Notes under the pieces: model-generated
The model's database searches: none
What the model was told of the DNA's origin: nothing
Seen by the model: the letters and a program-made list of their open reading frames with translations, nothing else
Source: Bin80 sp026709335
GTDB lineage: Bacteria; Bacteroidota; Rhodothermia; Rhodothermales; Bin80
NCBI GenBank assembly: GCA_965200825.1
Contig: OZ241385.1
Location: 868,001 to 932,000 of the forward strand
Direction of reading: 5' to 3'
Length of the DNA stretch: 64,000 nt
Translations under genes and position numbers: made by a program
In this document: positions 1-8,668 of the stretch, in pieces
Numbering within the stretch: position 1 is the stretch's first letter
How the letters are laid out: each line of letters opens with the position of its first letter

Positions 1-142
1 ATATCAATTAAACAAAGTCAGAAAAGTTCAAATGTTCGTGGCAATAGTAATAAGGGGCACTAATGGCATTGTGATTAACTCCAAACAATTACATTCATCG
101 ATCCATCTCCAACCTCCTCTCCCATTGTTGAAGCCGTGATCT

Positions 143-325
143 ATGCGCATTTTGTTACAGAAATTCCGAAATTTTGATCAAGAACGTTTACGCCTCATGA
201 TGACAGGTAGGTTGGGTAGCAGTGATCAGAAGGCTATCGATCATTCTCTGGATGACGCAGAAATTTCTTCATGGCTGGAATCATTATCAAATTCAGAAGG
301 ATATGACGCATCCAGAGCTAAGTAA
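143..325 (+). CDS. Possible small ORF upstream of the pseudouridine synthase
   Basis: A 60-codon ATG-started frame that ends 23 bases inside the pseudouridine synthase gene. It is hydrophilic, rich in Asp, Ser and Arg, with no signal peptide, membrane segment or motif that I recognise. The short overlap with the next start would fit translational coupling, but it may equally be chance. No function is assigned. Bases 1-142 show nothing that I can support. Confidence 0.3.
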   Translation: MRILLQKFRNFDQERLRLMMTGRLGSSDQKAIDHSLDDAEISSWLESLSNSEGYDASRAK

Positions 326-1091
326 ACAAAAAGATCAGGTGCTTGAGACGGGGCGGCTCAATCGTTACGTTGCGCGTGCAGGGGTTTGTTCTCGCAGGAA
401 TGCAGACGGACTTATCGAAAGCGGTCAGGTTCGGGTAAATGGAAAGGTAGTCCATGAATACTGGTACAACGTCAAGAAGGGAGATCAAGTAACCGTGAAA
501 GGAAAGGAAATTTCACCTCGACAGTTTTTGTATATACTGCTGAACAAGCCCATGAATACGATTACTACGGTTAAAGATCAAAGGGGGCGTAAGACGGTTC
601 TTGATTTGATTGAAATAGATGGAGGAACCAGCGGATTGTTTCCTGTAGGGAGACTTGATCGTAATACTACAGGTGCGCTGATTCTAACCTCGGATGGCTC
701 CTTGGGGCACCGATTAATGCATCCGAGTTTTCAAGTTCCTAAACAATATCGGGTATGTACAAAAGCTCCGGTCCGGAAGAATCATCTTGATCAACTTCAG
801 CGTGGTATCATTTTGGAGGATGGTCCTGCAGTATGTGATCGTGCCGTATATGTACAGTCGGAGAATCTATACGAAATTGGAATTGAGTTGCATGAGGGAC
901 GAAATCGTCAGATTCGACGGATGTTAGCCGCACTGGATCACGAGGTTGTTGCTTTGGAGCGAGTGTCGTATGCCGGATTGACGACACGAAGTTTGCGACG
1001 TGGAAAATGGCGTGAACTCACAGAAAAAGAAATACGTAAACTATATCGTATGGTAGGACAATTTAACCAACCACCAAACAACCTCAAATGA
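303..1091 (+). CDS. rluB: RsuA/RluB-family pseudouridine synthase
   Basis: Converts a specific uridine of ribosomal RNA to pseudouridine in the cytoplasm. The N-terminal third is an S4 RNA-binding domain (RLNRYVARAGVCSRR, later VRVNGKVV). The catalytic domain carries the family motif VGRLDRNTTGALILTSDG with the catalytic Asp in GRLD, and the late RNRQIRRM motif. I chose the ATG at 303, giving 262 residues; an in-frame GTG at 222 adds 27 residues unlike the family. The stop overlaps the guaB start by four bases (ATGA), so the two are probably co-translated. RluB (23S rRNA) is more likely than RsuA (16S), but the sequence does not settle the target site. Confidence 0.9.
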   Translation: MTHPELSKQKDQVLETGRLNRYVARAGVCSRRNADGLIESGQVRVNGKVVHEYWYNVKKGDQVTVKGKEISPRQFLYILLNKPMNTITTVKDQRGRKTVLDLIEIDGGTSGLFPVGRLDRNTTGALILTSDGSLGHRLMHPSFQVPKQYRVCTKAPVRKNHLDQLQRGIILEDGPAVCDRAVYVQSENLYEIGIELHEGRNRQIRRMLAALDHEVVALERVSYAGLTTRSLRRGKWRELTEKEIRKLYRMVGQFNQPPNNLK

Positions 1092-2587
1092 AAAATCAGT
1101 CAGGACATAAGCAGTGGTATGCTAAAAAAGTAAAACGCGAGGGATTGACGTACGATGACGTACTCCTCGTCCCGGGAAAATCAAGTGTAATGCCTCGGGA
1201 TGTTCAGATTCATACTTGGGTGACCCGCAAAATAAAACTTAATATTCCATTGTTGTCAGCAGCAATGGATACGGTCACGGAAGCAGGATTGGCAATCGCA
1301 ATGGCAAGGGAAGGGGGAATTGGGGTTCTGCATAAGAATATGTCTGTTGAAGATCAGGCTGCTCAGGTGCGGAGAGTCAAGCGATCCGAAAGTGGAATGA
1401 TTCTAGATCCAATCACGCTCGAGATTGAGAGTACGGTGGGGGACGCGCGTGCACTAATGTCCAGATATTCAATCGGGGGAATTCCCGTGGTAGATAAGGC
1501 GCAACATCTGGCAGGAATCATCACGAATCGAGATTTAAGGTTTCAGGAAGATAATATGCAACCGGTCCAAAGTGTCATGACCCCATCACCGCTTCGTACC
1601 GCGCCTGTTGGAACGACACTTGAGCAAGCTGAGGCAATTCTTCAGCAGTATAAAATCGAAAAACTCCCCGTTGTTGATTCTGAGGGTCATCTGAAGGGGT
1701 TAATCACTTTCAAGGATATTGAAAAGAAGCGAAGACATCCTTTTGCATGTAAAGACAGCCATGGTCGTCTGCGTGTTGGGGCGGCAGTAGGAGTATTTGG
1801 GGATATGTTTGAGCGTGTAGCTGCACTCATTGCCGAAGAAGTTGATTTTGTTGTGATTGATACAGCGCATGGGCATTCGGACGGAGTTCTGAAGGCTGTG
1901 GAAAAATTAAAGGGGAAGTATGAGGGTATCCAGGTTCTCGCTGGAAATGTGGCTACCGGGAAAGGGACTGAAGATCTGATTGCCGCAGGTGCAGATGGAA
2001 TCAAGGTGGGAATTGGTCCAGGGTCAATCTGTACGACGAGAGTTGTTGCTGGGGTGGGAGTTCCACAGTTTACGGCAGTACTTGAATGTGCTGCAGCAGC
2101 AAAGCCTCATGGAGTTCCAATTGTTGCCGATGGAGGAATTAAGCAGACTGGCGATATTCCCAAAGCATTGGCAGCGGGTGCCTTCAGTATTATGGTTGGG
2201 AGTTTATTCGCTGCGGTTGAGGAAAGTCCAGGAGAAACTGTCATCTTTGAAGGAAGAAAGTTCAAGTCCTATCGAGGAATGGGATCTTTGGGAGCGATGA
2301 AAAAGGGGAGTAAGGATCGATATTTTCAAGATGCAGAAGATGATATCAAGAAACTGGTTCCCGAGGGGATAGAAGGGAGAGTTCCCTACAGTGGCCATCT
2401 TCATGAGGTCATCTATCAAATGGTCGGCGGACTCAGGGCCGCGATGGGGTATTGCGGTTGTGAAGATTTGGAAGCATTTCGTAACAAATCTGAATTCGTG
2501 CGGATTACTGCAAGTGGGCTCAGGGAAAGCCATCCTCACAGCGTTCATATCACGAAGGAAGCACCCAACTACAGCTACCGCCGATAG
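1088..2587 (+). CDS. guaB: Inosine-5'-monophosphate dehydrogenase
   Basis: Oxidises IMP to XMP with NAD+, the committed step to guanine nucleotides. The 499-residue length is normal. The catalytic Cys lies at about residue 315 in the loop GIGPGSICTTR. A tandem CBS (Bateman) pair occupies roughly residues 105-215 (GGIPVVD, GIITNRDLRF, KLPVVD, GLITFKDIEK), inserted in the TIM barrel as usual. The flap and C-terminal sequences RGMGSLGAM and EGIEGRVPYSG are present. Its ATG overlaps the upstream stop by four bases. With purA downstream, the window holds both branch enzymes that act on IMP. Confidence 0.98.
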   Translation: MKNQSGHKQWYAKKVKREGLTYDDVLLVPGKSSVMPRDVQIHTWVTRKIKLNIPLLSAAMDTVTEAGLAIAMAREGGIGVLHKNMSVEDQAAQVRRVKRSESGMILDPITLEIESTVGDARALMSRYSIGGIPVVDKAQHLAGIITNRDLRFQEDNMQPVQSVMTPSPLRTAPVGTTLEQAEAILQQYKIEKLPVVDSEGHLKGLITFKDIEKKRRHPFACKDSHGRLRVGAAVGVFGDMFERVAALIAEEVDFVVIDTAHGHSDGVLKAVEKLKGKYEGIQVLAGNVATGKGTEDLIAAGADGIKVGIGPGSICTTRVVAGVGVPQFTAVLECAAAAKPHGVPIVADGGIKQTGDIPKALAAGAFSIMVGSLFAAVEESPGETVIFEGRKFKSYRGMGSLGAMKKGSKDRYFQDAEDDIKKLVPEGIEGRVPYSGHLHEVIYQMVGGLRAAMGYCGCEDLEAFRNKSEFVRITASGLRESHPHSVHITKEAPNYSYRR

Positions 2588-2598
2588 TTTATCGGTGG
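2578..2598. terminator. Short hairpin at the end of guaB
   Basis: A 9-bp stem (one G-T pair) with a 3-base loop spans the guaB stop codon, between two convergent genes. No T tract follows it, so terminator function is a guess from position. Confidence 0.3.
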
Positions 2599-2623
2599 GG
2601 GCATCACTCAAAGTCAGGAGTTC

Positions 2624-3697
2624 TCAGATCCCAAGAGTAATTGTTCGTCGTTCACGTGCTGCTTGATCTGCAGCTAATACGATCTTGAGACTGCTGACGG
2701 CGTCCTGCATGTGGTCGGTTAAGTCAAGATCTTCCTGAATTGCACGCAACAAAAACTGCTGTTCCAGCGCACAAAGTTCATCATGTGATGGCTCGTCGGA
2801 CGTATCAATTAACTCATCAGCACGGTCAAATCGACCATTTTGATCGCGACTGCTATGATGAACTTTGAGGCCTCCGGTTTGCGTATGTCCTTCAATATCA
2901 TCTGTTTGCTCTTTCACTTCATCTACGATGCTAACAGATCCATGAGGGCCGATCACATCTTTGACAAATGAAGCAGTTTCACTCATCATAGGGCCCCAAC
3001 CGGCTTCATACCAGCCAACAGATCCATCATCAAATGACACCTGAAGCTGTCCATAGTTGTACATGTCTGGAGCGATTTCATTGGAAAGCCGTGCTCCGAT
3101 TGCACTAACAGTTACCGGACGGGCTCGTGTCATCTGACACATTACATCTACATAATGAACTCCGCAATCCACGATAGGAGACATTGAATTCATTAAATTT
3201 CTATGAGTCTCCCATTGATCTCCGCTACTTTGCTGATTTAAGTTCATACGCATTACCAAAGGTTTTCCGAGTTGCTGAGCCAATTCGATAAATTTTTTCC
3301 AAGCCGGATGAACGCGGAGAATATATCCTATGATGATTTTCCGGTCTAGCTTATGTGCGAGATCAACAAGCATCTGTGCTTCTTCAGCCGTTTCAGCAAG
3401 AGGTTTTTCTACGAATACATGGCAATTAGCCTTAAGAGCCATGCGGACATAATCGGCGTGGGTATCAGGATAGGTATTGATCGAGACGACATCAGGAGTA
3501 GTTGCAGATAATGCATGTTCATAGGATTCAAAGGTCGGCAGTCCGCCTAATTCTTCGCTGACTTGGTTACGGGATGCAGGGGTACGGCTCACAAGTCCCA
3601 CGATTTCAAAGGCATCCATAGAATGATAGGCGCGGGCGTGAGATTTGCCCATATGGCCGCATCCAGCTACGAGCACTTTATATTTTTTCGTTGACAC
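2624..3697 (-). CDS. Gfo/Idh/MocA-family oxidoreductase
   Basis: NAD(P)-dependent oxidoreductase of the glucose-fructose oxidoreductase / inositol dehydrogenase family, 357 residues. The N-terminal Rossmann fold has VAGCGHMGKSHARAY near residues 10-24 and the family EKP motif in HVFVEKPLAETAEEA. The C-terminal half is the substrate-binding alpha/beta domain with a DCGVHYVDV segment. The start is GTG; no closer ATG fits the Rossmann strand. It is convergent with guaB and stands alone on its strand. The substrate (sugar, inositol or other polyol) cannot be inferred. A second family member lies at 52392-53603. Confidence 0.85.
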   Translation of the reverse strand: MSTKKYKVLVAGCGHMGKSHARAYHSMDAFEIVGLVSRTPASRNQVSEELGGLPTFESYEHALSATTPDVVSINTYPDTHADYVRMALKANCHVFVEKPLAETAEEAQMLVDLAHKLDRKIIIGYILRVHPAWKKFIELAQQLGKPLVMRMNLNQQSSGDQWETHRNLMNSMSPIVDCGVHYVDVMCQMTRARPVTVSAIGARLSNEIAPDMYNYGQLQVSFDDGSVGWYEAGWGPMMSETASFVKDVIGPHGSVSIVDEVKEQTDDIEGHTQTGGLKVHHSSRDQNGRFDRADELIDTSDEPSHDELCALEQQFLLRAIQEDLDLTDHMQDAVSSLKIVLAADQAARERRTITLGI

Positions 3698-4069
3698 TTT
3701 AGATCTCGGTTAATTCAAAAAGATGTTACTGTCAGGTACGCTAAGGGTTCTGTGAGCTCAGTGATTAAATTTTGGGTAAATCCTTCAAATGAAGCGTTAA
3801 AATCTTGGATCAACTTTGTTCAATTTTTACTCCAAAGCTCACCCTGATTTCCTTTTGAAAAAACGAAGAGATTCAGTACCTTATTACAATAGAGTGCTCA
3901 GATGGGAGAAAATGAATCTCCCCATGAGAGAATACTGTTAAAAATCTCCAGAAAACTCCGATAGAATTGGCACCTTTTCCCATCGGTTAGCGTTCCATGA
4001 GGCTGTGAAATAAACATTGCCAATATATTAGATTTTAGGCAGTGCATTTAATCTATCGACAAAGCATAC
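3698..4069. other. Intergenic region between divergent oxidoreductase and secD
   Basis: A 372-base gap between two divergent genes, so it must hold both promoters. It is AT-rich just before secD. I see no convincing promoter match, riboswitch or RNA gene. Confidence 0.5.
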
Positions 4070-5962
4070 ATGCAAGGTAACGGATTTAAGGTTGGTGCGG
4101 TCGTTTTCTTTCTGGCACTTTCTGCGTGGTATTTGTTCCCATCGCTGCAGGGCCTGTCCCTGTATGACCGACTGGAGGACATGGAACCAGAGGAGAGAGT
4201 TGACTACGAACGCGAGAATTACGCCAGAATTGAGACAATCAAGGAACGATCGCTCAATCTGGGGCTGGATCTTCAGGGTGGGATGCATACGACTATGGAG
4301 GTGGGACTTCGAGAACTTCTTTTTCAGTTGGCGGGAGACCGAAGAGACGACCTATTTGACCAGGTTCTTGCGGCCGCAAATATGCGTAGCCAGGAAGAGG
4401 GAATCTCTCTCATTGATGCGTTTGTTGAGGAATTCGAAAGTAGAGATCCGGAAGCTAGTTTATCGCGCTATTTTCGTAGTGAAGAGATCACGCGCCGGTC
4501 CAGCAATACTGAAGTCACCGATTATTTGCGCGCACAAGTCACGGATGCCATTGGACGCGCAATGCAGGTGATTCGTAATCGTGTTGATCGATATGGGGTG
4601 ACTGAACCCTCGATTCAGACGCAAGGCAATCGAAGAATCGTGGTTGAATTACCGGGAGTTGATGATCCTGAACGCGTGCGTCGCCTCCTCAAGGGTACCG
4701 CGAGGCTAGAGTTTCGGCTGATGGCGGACCCGGGTGAACTGAATTCATCCTTACAAAGGATTATCAACTATTACGAGGTAGATATCGCAGCACCTGCCGA
4801 TACAATGACAGAAGCAAGTGAAGAAGAGGATGATGATGTAACCGAGGAAGCGGATACATCCTTTGACGTTAGTGAATTGCTTGCTGACACACAAGATCTG
4901 GAAGACGTCAGCAATTCCTTACTGGATGTTCTGATTCCGGCAGGACAGGGGTCTGTTGTATTTGGTGAGGTATCCGTGCAGGATACAGCCAGTTTCAATG
5001 CACTAATGGCTGATCCAGAGGTCCAGGCCATGCTTCCAAGAGACATAGAACTGCTTTATGATGCGAACCCCAGTACCACAGTAGGAGCCGAATATTATCC
5101 AGTTCTTGCTGTGAACGTAAATTCAGAATTGACTGGTGATGTAATTACGGACGCAAGGTCGGATTTTGATCAGACAACCAATCAACCCCTTGTTGATATG
5201 GAAATGAATTCGGAAGGGGCACGCATATGGTCTCGGTTGACTGGCGCCAATGTCGGGAAAAATATTGCGATTGTGTTAGATAATGTCGTTTATTCGTATC
5301 CAACGGTCATCGGCCAGATCAGTGGTGGACGCTCACAGATAACAGGTCTGGAGTCCCAAGAGGAATCTGATGATATTGTAACCGTTCTGAAGAGTGGAGC
5401 ATTACCTGCACCCGTGGAGATTGTTGAAGAACGAACCGTCGGGCCAAGCCTAGGTGTAGTTGCTCGACAATCAGGTCTCACCTCACTTCTCGTTGGATTA
5501 ACCATTGTGGCTCTTTTTATGATATTTTATTATCGGGCAGCAGGAATGGTTGCTGATCTTGCGTTGATCATCAATATCATATTTATTTTGGGTATCCTTG
5601 CTGGATTTAATGCAACATTGACGTTGCCCGGTATTGCAGGAATTGTTCTGACGATCGGTATGGCAGTTGATGCGAATGTTCTGATTTTCGAACGTGTACG
5701 AGAAGAACAAGCCACAGGAAAAACACTGAAAGCCTCTGTCGATGGAGGATATGGTAAAGCGCTCAGCGCGATTGTGGATGCCAACATTACCACCTTTTTT
5801 GTTGGGATCATCCTTTATTCATTCGGGATCGGCCCAATACAAGGATTTGCTGTCACCTTAATGGCCGGTATTCTCGCCTCACTCTTTAGTGCTATTGTAT
5901 TTACCCGGATCATTTTTGATTATGTAGTGATTGGCCGCCGTGGGTCAGTCAGCTTTGGTTGA
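4070..5962 (+). CDS. secD: Protein translocase subunit SecD
   Basis: Inner-membrane SecDF component that uses the proton gradient to pull exported proteins through SecYEG. It has an N-terminal membrane segment (VGAVVFFLALSAWYLFP), then the periplasmic D1 motif LNLGLDLQGGMH, a long periplasmic region and five C-terminal membrane segments starting near VGLTIVALFMIFYY. The conserved transmembrane motifs GMAVDANVLIFERVREE and DANITTF, which contain residues tied to proton conduction, are present. Residues near 245-285 form an acidic insertion rich in Glu, Asp and Ser. It is followed at once by secF, the usual order. Confidence 0.97.
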   Translation: MQGNGFKVGAVVFFLALSAWYLFPSLQGLSLYDRLEDMEPEERVDYERENYARIETIKERSLNLGLDLQGGMHTTMEVGLRELLFQLAGDRRDDLFDQVLAAANMRSQEEGISLIDAFVEEFESRDPEASLSRYFRSEEITRRSSNTEVTDYLRAQVTDAIGRAMQVIRNRVDRYGVTEPSIQTQGNRRIVVELPGVDDPERVRRLLKGTARLEFRLMADPGELNSSLQRIINYYEVDIAAPADTMTEASEEEDDDVTEEADTSFDVSELLADTQDLEDVSNSLLDVLIPAGQGSVVFGEVSVQDTASFNALMADPEVQAMLPRDIELLYDANPSTTVGAEYYPVLAVNVNSELTGDVITDARSDFDQTTNQPLVDMEMNSEGARIWSRLTGANVGKNIAIVLDNVVYSYPTVIGQISGGRSQITGLESQEESDDIVTVLKSGALPAPVEIVEERTVGPSLGVVARQSGLTSLLVGLTIVALFMIFYYRAAGMVADLALIINIIFILGILAGFNATLTLPGIAGIVLTIGMAVDANVLIFERVREEQATGKTLKASVDGGYGKALSAIVDANITTFFVGIILYSFGIGPIQGFAVTLMAGILASLFSAIVFTRIIFDYVVIGRRGSVSFG

Positions 5963-5980
5963 TCGAGTGCTGCCTAATTG

Positions 5981-5994
5981 AACAAATATTTGTT
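5981..5994. promoter_or_regulatory. Perfect 14-base palindrome abutting the secF start
   Basis: AACAAATATTTGTT sits in the 32-base secD-secF spacer and ends at the base before the secF ATG. It could be a small operator or, in RNA, a five-pair hairpin that occludes the ribosome site. Function is inferred from position only. Confidence 0.4.
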
Positions 5995-6936
5995 ATGAGA
6001 ATTTTTGAGAATGCTGATTTTAATTTAGTCGAAGGGAGGAGAAGAGCCTACATTCTCAGTGGGGTACTTCTCATCCTTAGTGTTGGTGCAATTGTTACAC
6101 GTGGATTGGAGCTAGGAATAGACTTCAGGGGAGGAATGGAGTTTGTCGTAGAAAGCAATCAGTTTCTGGAGCCAACCGAGATACGAACTATCCTCACGTC
6201 CACATTTGAGACTGCACCGGAAGTCAAAACCTATAGTGATGTAGGTGCGGGTGGACAAAATGCATTGCTGATTCGGACTGTTTCCGAAGGTGAAACGACC
6301 GAAATCCAACTGTCTATCGTTCAAGCAATCGTCGATGCATTTCCTGAGAGCAATCCACGAGTCATCAAGACAGATGTTGTCGGACCACGATTTGCGGAAG
6401 ACCTAAAGCGTGGATCCCTTTACGCTGTTCTTGGCTCACTTCTGGTGATTTTCCTTTATGTGATGCTTCGATTTGAATGGAGATTCGGTCTTGGTGCAGT
6501 CGCAGCTCTCTTCCATGACGTTTTAATTACATTGGGTATATTTTCATTGCTACAGGGGATTTTGCCGTTTTCATTGCAGATAGATCAGGCCATTATTGCG
6601 GCATTTCTGACAATTGTGGGTTATTCTTTGAATGATACAGTGGTTATCTTTGATCGTATTCGCGAGTATACAAACCTGTTCAAGACGGAACCTTACAAGA
6701 TTGTAGTCAATCGCTCGGTGAATACGACATTGAGTCGTACCTTCGTTACTTCGGGAACCACGTTGCTAGTTGTTGCTACATTGTTTACTTTTGGGGGAGA
6801 AGTCCTTCGAGGTTTTTCTTTTGCATTGATAATTGGTATTATTATTGGAACTTATTCGTCCATTTTCGTAGCCACTCCGGTAGTGGTTGAGTTGCATAAT
6901 CGATCCGGTTCGGTCAATAAAGCCGCCCGGCGCTAA
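5995..6936 (+). CDS. secF: Protein translocase subunit SecF
   Basis: Partner of SecD. The 313-residue reading starts at the ATG at 5995 (MRIFENADFNLVEGRR); an upstream in-frame TTG at 5959 overlaps secD and adds a poor extension. It has the first membrane segment (YILSGVLLILSVGAIV), the P1 motif LGIDFRGGMEF, and the C-terminal five-helix block with GYSLNDTVVIFDRIREY, the SecF counterpart of the SecD proton-path motif. Its length is normal for a stand-alone SecF. It is co-oriented with secD and probably in the same transcript. Confidence 0.96.
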   Translation: MRIFENADFNLVEGRRRAYILSGVLLILSVGAIVTRGLELGIDFRGGMEFVVESNQFLEPTEIRTILTSTFETAPEVKTYSDVGAGGQNALLIRTVSEGETTEIQLSIVQAIVDAFPESNPRVIKTDVVGPRFAEDLKRGSLYAVLGSLLVIFLYVMLRFEWRFGLGAVAALFHDVLITLGIFSLLQGILPFSLQIDQAIIAAFLTIVGYSLNDTVVIFDRIREYTNLFKTEPYKIVVNRSVNTTLSRTFVTSGTTLLVVATLFTFGGEVLRGFSFALIIGIIIGTYSSIFVATPVVVELHNRSGSVNKAARR

Positions 6937-6947
6937 TCAAGAAAAGC

Positions 6948-7292
6948 ATGAATTTTTCGGTTGATGAAAGGTATAACGCAGTCGTAATCACCCTCAAGGG
7001 GAACATTATGGGGGGGCCAGCAGGAGCTAAACTCCATGACACACTCAGTAACTTGAAAGAGAAGGGAAAACTGAACGTGGTTATAGATTTGGCAAGGGTC
7101 AAATTCATGAATTCCAGCGGTCTTGGCATGTTGATCAGCGCCATGACGACTATGCGAAATGCTGGCGGTGATGTACGACTTGCAAATCCAGCCTCGAAAA
7201 TCAGATCTCTTCTTGTGGTAACCAAACTGGTTACAGTGTTCGAGCATTTTGATTCCGTTGAGGAGGCAACCGAGAGCTTTAAAGCCTCCTAA
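6948..7292 (+). CDS. STAS-domain anti-anti-sigma factor
   Basis: A 114-residue single-domain STAS protein of the SpoIIAA/RsbV type. The phosphoacceptor segment is FMNSSGLGMLISAM, where one of the two Ser residues is the expected target of a partner kinase. Such proteins, when unphosphorylated, capture an anti-sigma kinase and so release a sigma factor; some serve other partner switches. It lies 11 bases after secF and 80 bases before purA. No cognate kinase or PP2C phosphatase is in the window, so the partner is unknown. Confidence 0.85.
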   Translation: MNFSVDERYNAVVITLKGNIMGGPAGAKLHDTLSNLKEKGKLNVVIDLARVKFMNSSGLGMLISAMTTMRNAGGDVRLANPASKIRSLLVVTKLVTVFEHFDSVEEATESFKAS

Positions 7293-7373
7293 ATTGGTAT
7301 TGATTGCATAGCTGCTGAGCTATTGTAATCGTGAACCGCTCTATGCGGAGACCTATTCTGTAATGATACCTTC

Positions 7374-8639
7374 ATGGCGGTAACCGTAGTGGTAGGGAGT
7401 CAGTGGGGTGACGAGGGAAAAGGGAAAATTGTAGACCTGCTGGCAACTCAATTCAATGTCGTCGCGCGCTATCAGGGCGGGGCCAATGCAGGGCATACTA
7501 TCAAATGGGGAGACAAGACCCAAGTTCTTCACCTGCTACCGAGTGGTGTTTTTTCTCCCGGAGTCGATTGTGTTATTGGTAATGGTGTTGTAATTGACCC
7601 CCGAGCATTAGTTTCTGAAATCCGGGAAGTTCAGAGTCTGGGATACGAATTGGCGGGTCGGCTATGGGTTTCAGGTAATGCACATTGCATTTTACCGTAT
7701 CACAAGGCTCTGGAGGAAATTCATTCTTCCGAGAAAATTGGAACAACAAAGCGGGGCATTGGTCCGGCATATACAGATAAAGTCGCACGTTCAGGAATTC
7801 GGATTATGGAACTGGTAAGCCCGGATTTGTTTTCCAAACGCATCAAGGAAGAACTGGAGCGGGCAAATGCAATTCTCAGAGCCTACCACAGGCAAACTCT
7901 GAACCCTGAGGATATTATCTCTGAATACTCCGATTATGGACGCGTACTTACAAAGTATGTAGCAGATACTGCTGACTTTCTGCATGACGCAATTGATTCT
8001 GGAAAACAAATTCTTGCAGAAGGTGCACAGGGGTGCCTTCTAGATATTGACTTTGGAACCTATCCCTATGTAACTTCCAGTTCTCCAACTGCCGGGGGCG
8101 TCTGTACAGGACTCGGTGTTCCCCCAACCTCAATCAATCGAGTGATTGGTATCACCAAAGCATATTGTACTCGTGTGGGACATGGTCCATTTCCCACAGA
8201 GCTCAATGATGGAACCGGTGCGCATCTTCGCAAGATAGGCGGAGAATTTGGCGCGACAACCGGCAGGCCACGCAGGTGTGGGTGGTTGGATTTGATGGCA
8301 CTCCGTTACAGCTGCAGACTGAATGGGTTTACAGAGTTGACTGTGACTAAGCTAGATGTTTTGTCTGGATTGGATACGATTAAAGTGTGTACGCAATATG
8401 AACATAACGGAGAGACGGTGCCTCGATTCATCAATGATGCACTGAGCTTATCCAAGGTCATTCCCCGGTATGAGGTATTGCAGGGATGGAAAGAGAATAT
8501 TCTTGGATGTACAGATGTCAATGAGTTACCCAGTGCAGCCAAGAACTTAATTGATCACATTCAGGTCCATACGGGCGTACCAGTCAAGATTATTTCCACG
8601 GGGCCAAAGCGTTCGCAGACCATTCAGTTGGGCTCCTGA
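7374..8639 (+). CDS. purA: Adenylosuccinate synthetase
   Basis: Joins IMP and aspartate with GTP hydrolysis to form adenylosuccinate, the first step from IMP to AMP. The 421-residue protein begins with the invariant GSQWGDEGKGKIVD loop. It also shows NAGHT (substrate binding), GTTKRGIGPAY, GAQGCLLDIDFGTYPYVTSS and the C-terminal GPKRSQTI guanine-binding segment. Start and length agree with the family. Confidence 0.98.
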   Translation: MAVTVVVGSQWGDEGKGKIVDLLATQFNVVARYQGGANAGHTIKWGDKTQVLHLLPSGVFSPGVDCVIGNGVVIDPRALVSEIREVQSLGYELAGRLWVSGNAHCILPYHKALEEIHSSEKIGTTKRGIGPAYTDKVARSGIRIMELVSPDLFSKRIKEELERANAILRAYHRQTLNPEDIISEYSDYGRVLTKYVADTADFLHDAIDSGKQILAEGAQGCLLDIDFGTYPYVTSSSPTAGGVCTGLGVPPTSINRVIGITKAYCTRVGHGPFPTELNDGTGAHLRKIGGEFGATTGRPRRCGWLDLMALRYSCRLNGFTELTVTKLDVLSGLDTIKVCTQYEHNGETVPRFINDALSLSKVIPRYEVLQGWKENILGCTDVNELPSAAKNLIDHIQVHTGVPVKIISTGPKRSQTIQLGS

Positions 8640-8668
8640 ATTCCTTCCACTTATTGACCCTTAGTTCC

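Noticed and set aside
7261..7290. AGGAGGC/GCCTCCT inverted repeat at the end of the STAS gene
   Set aside because: A 7-bp stem with a 16-base loop inside coding sequence and no T run; too weak to call a terminator.
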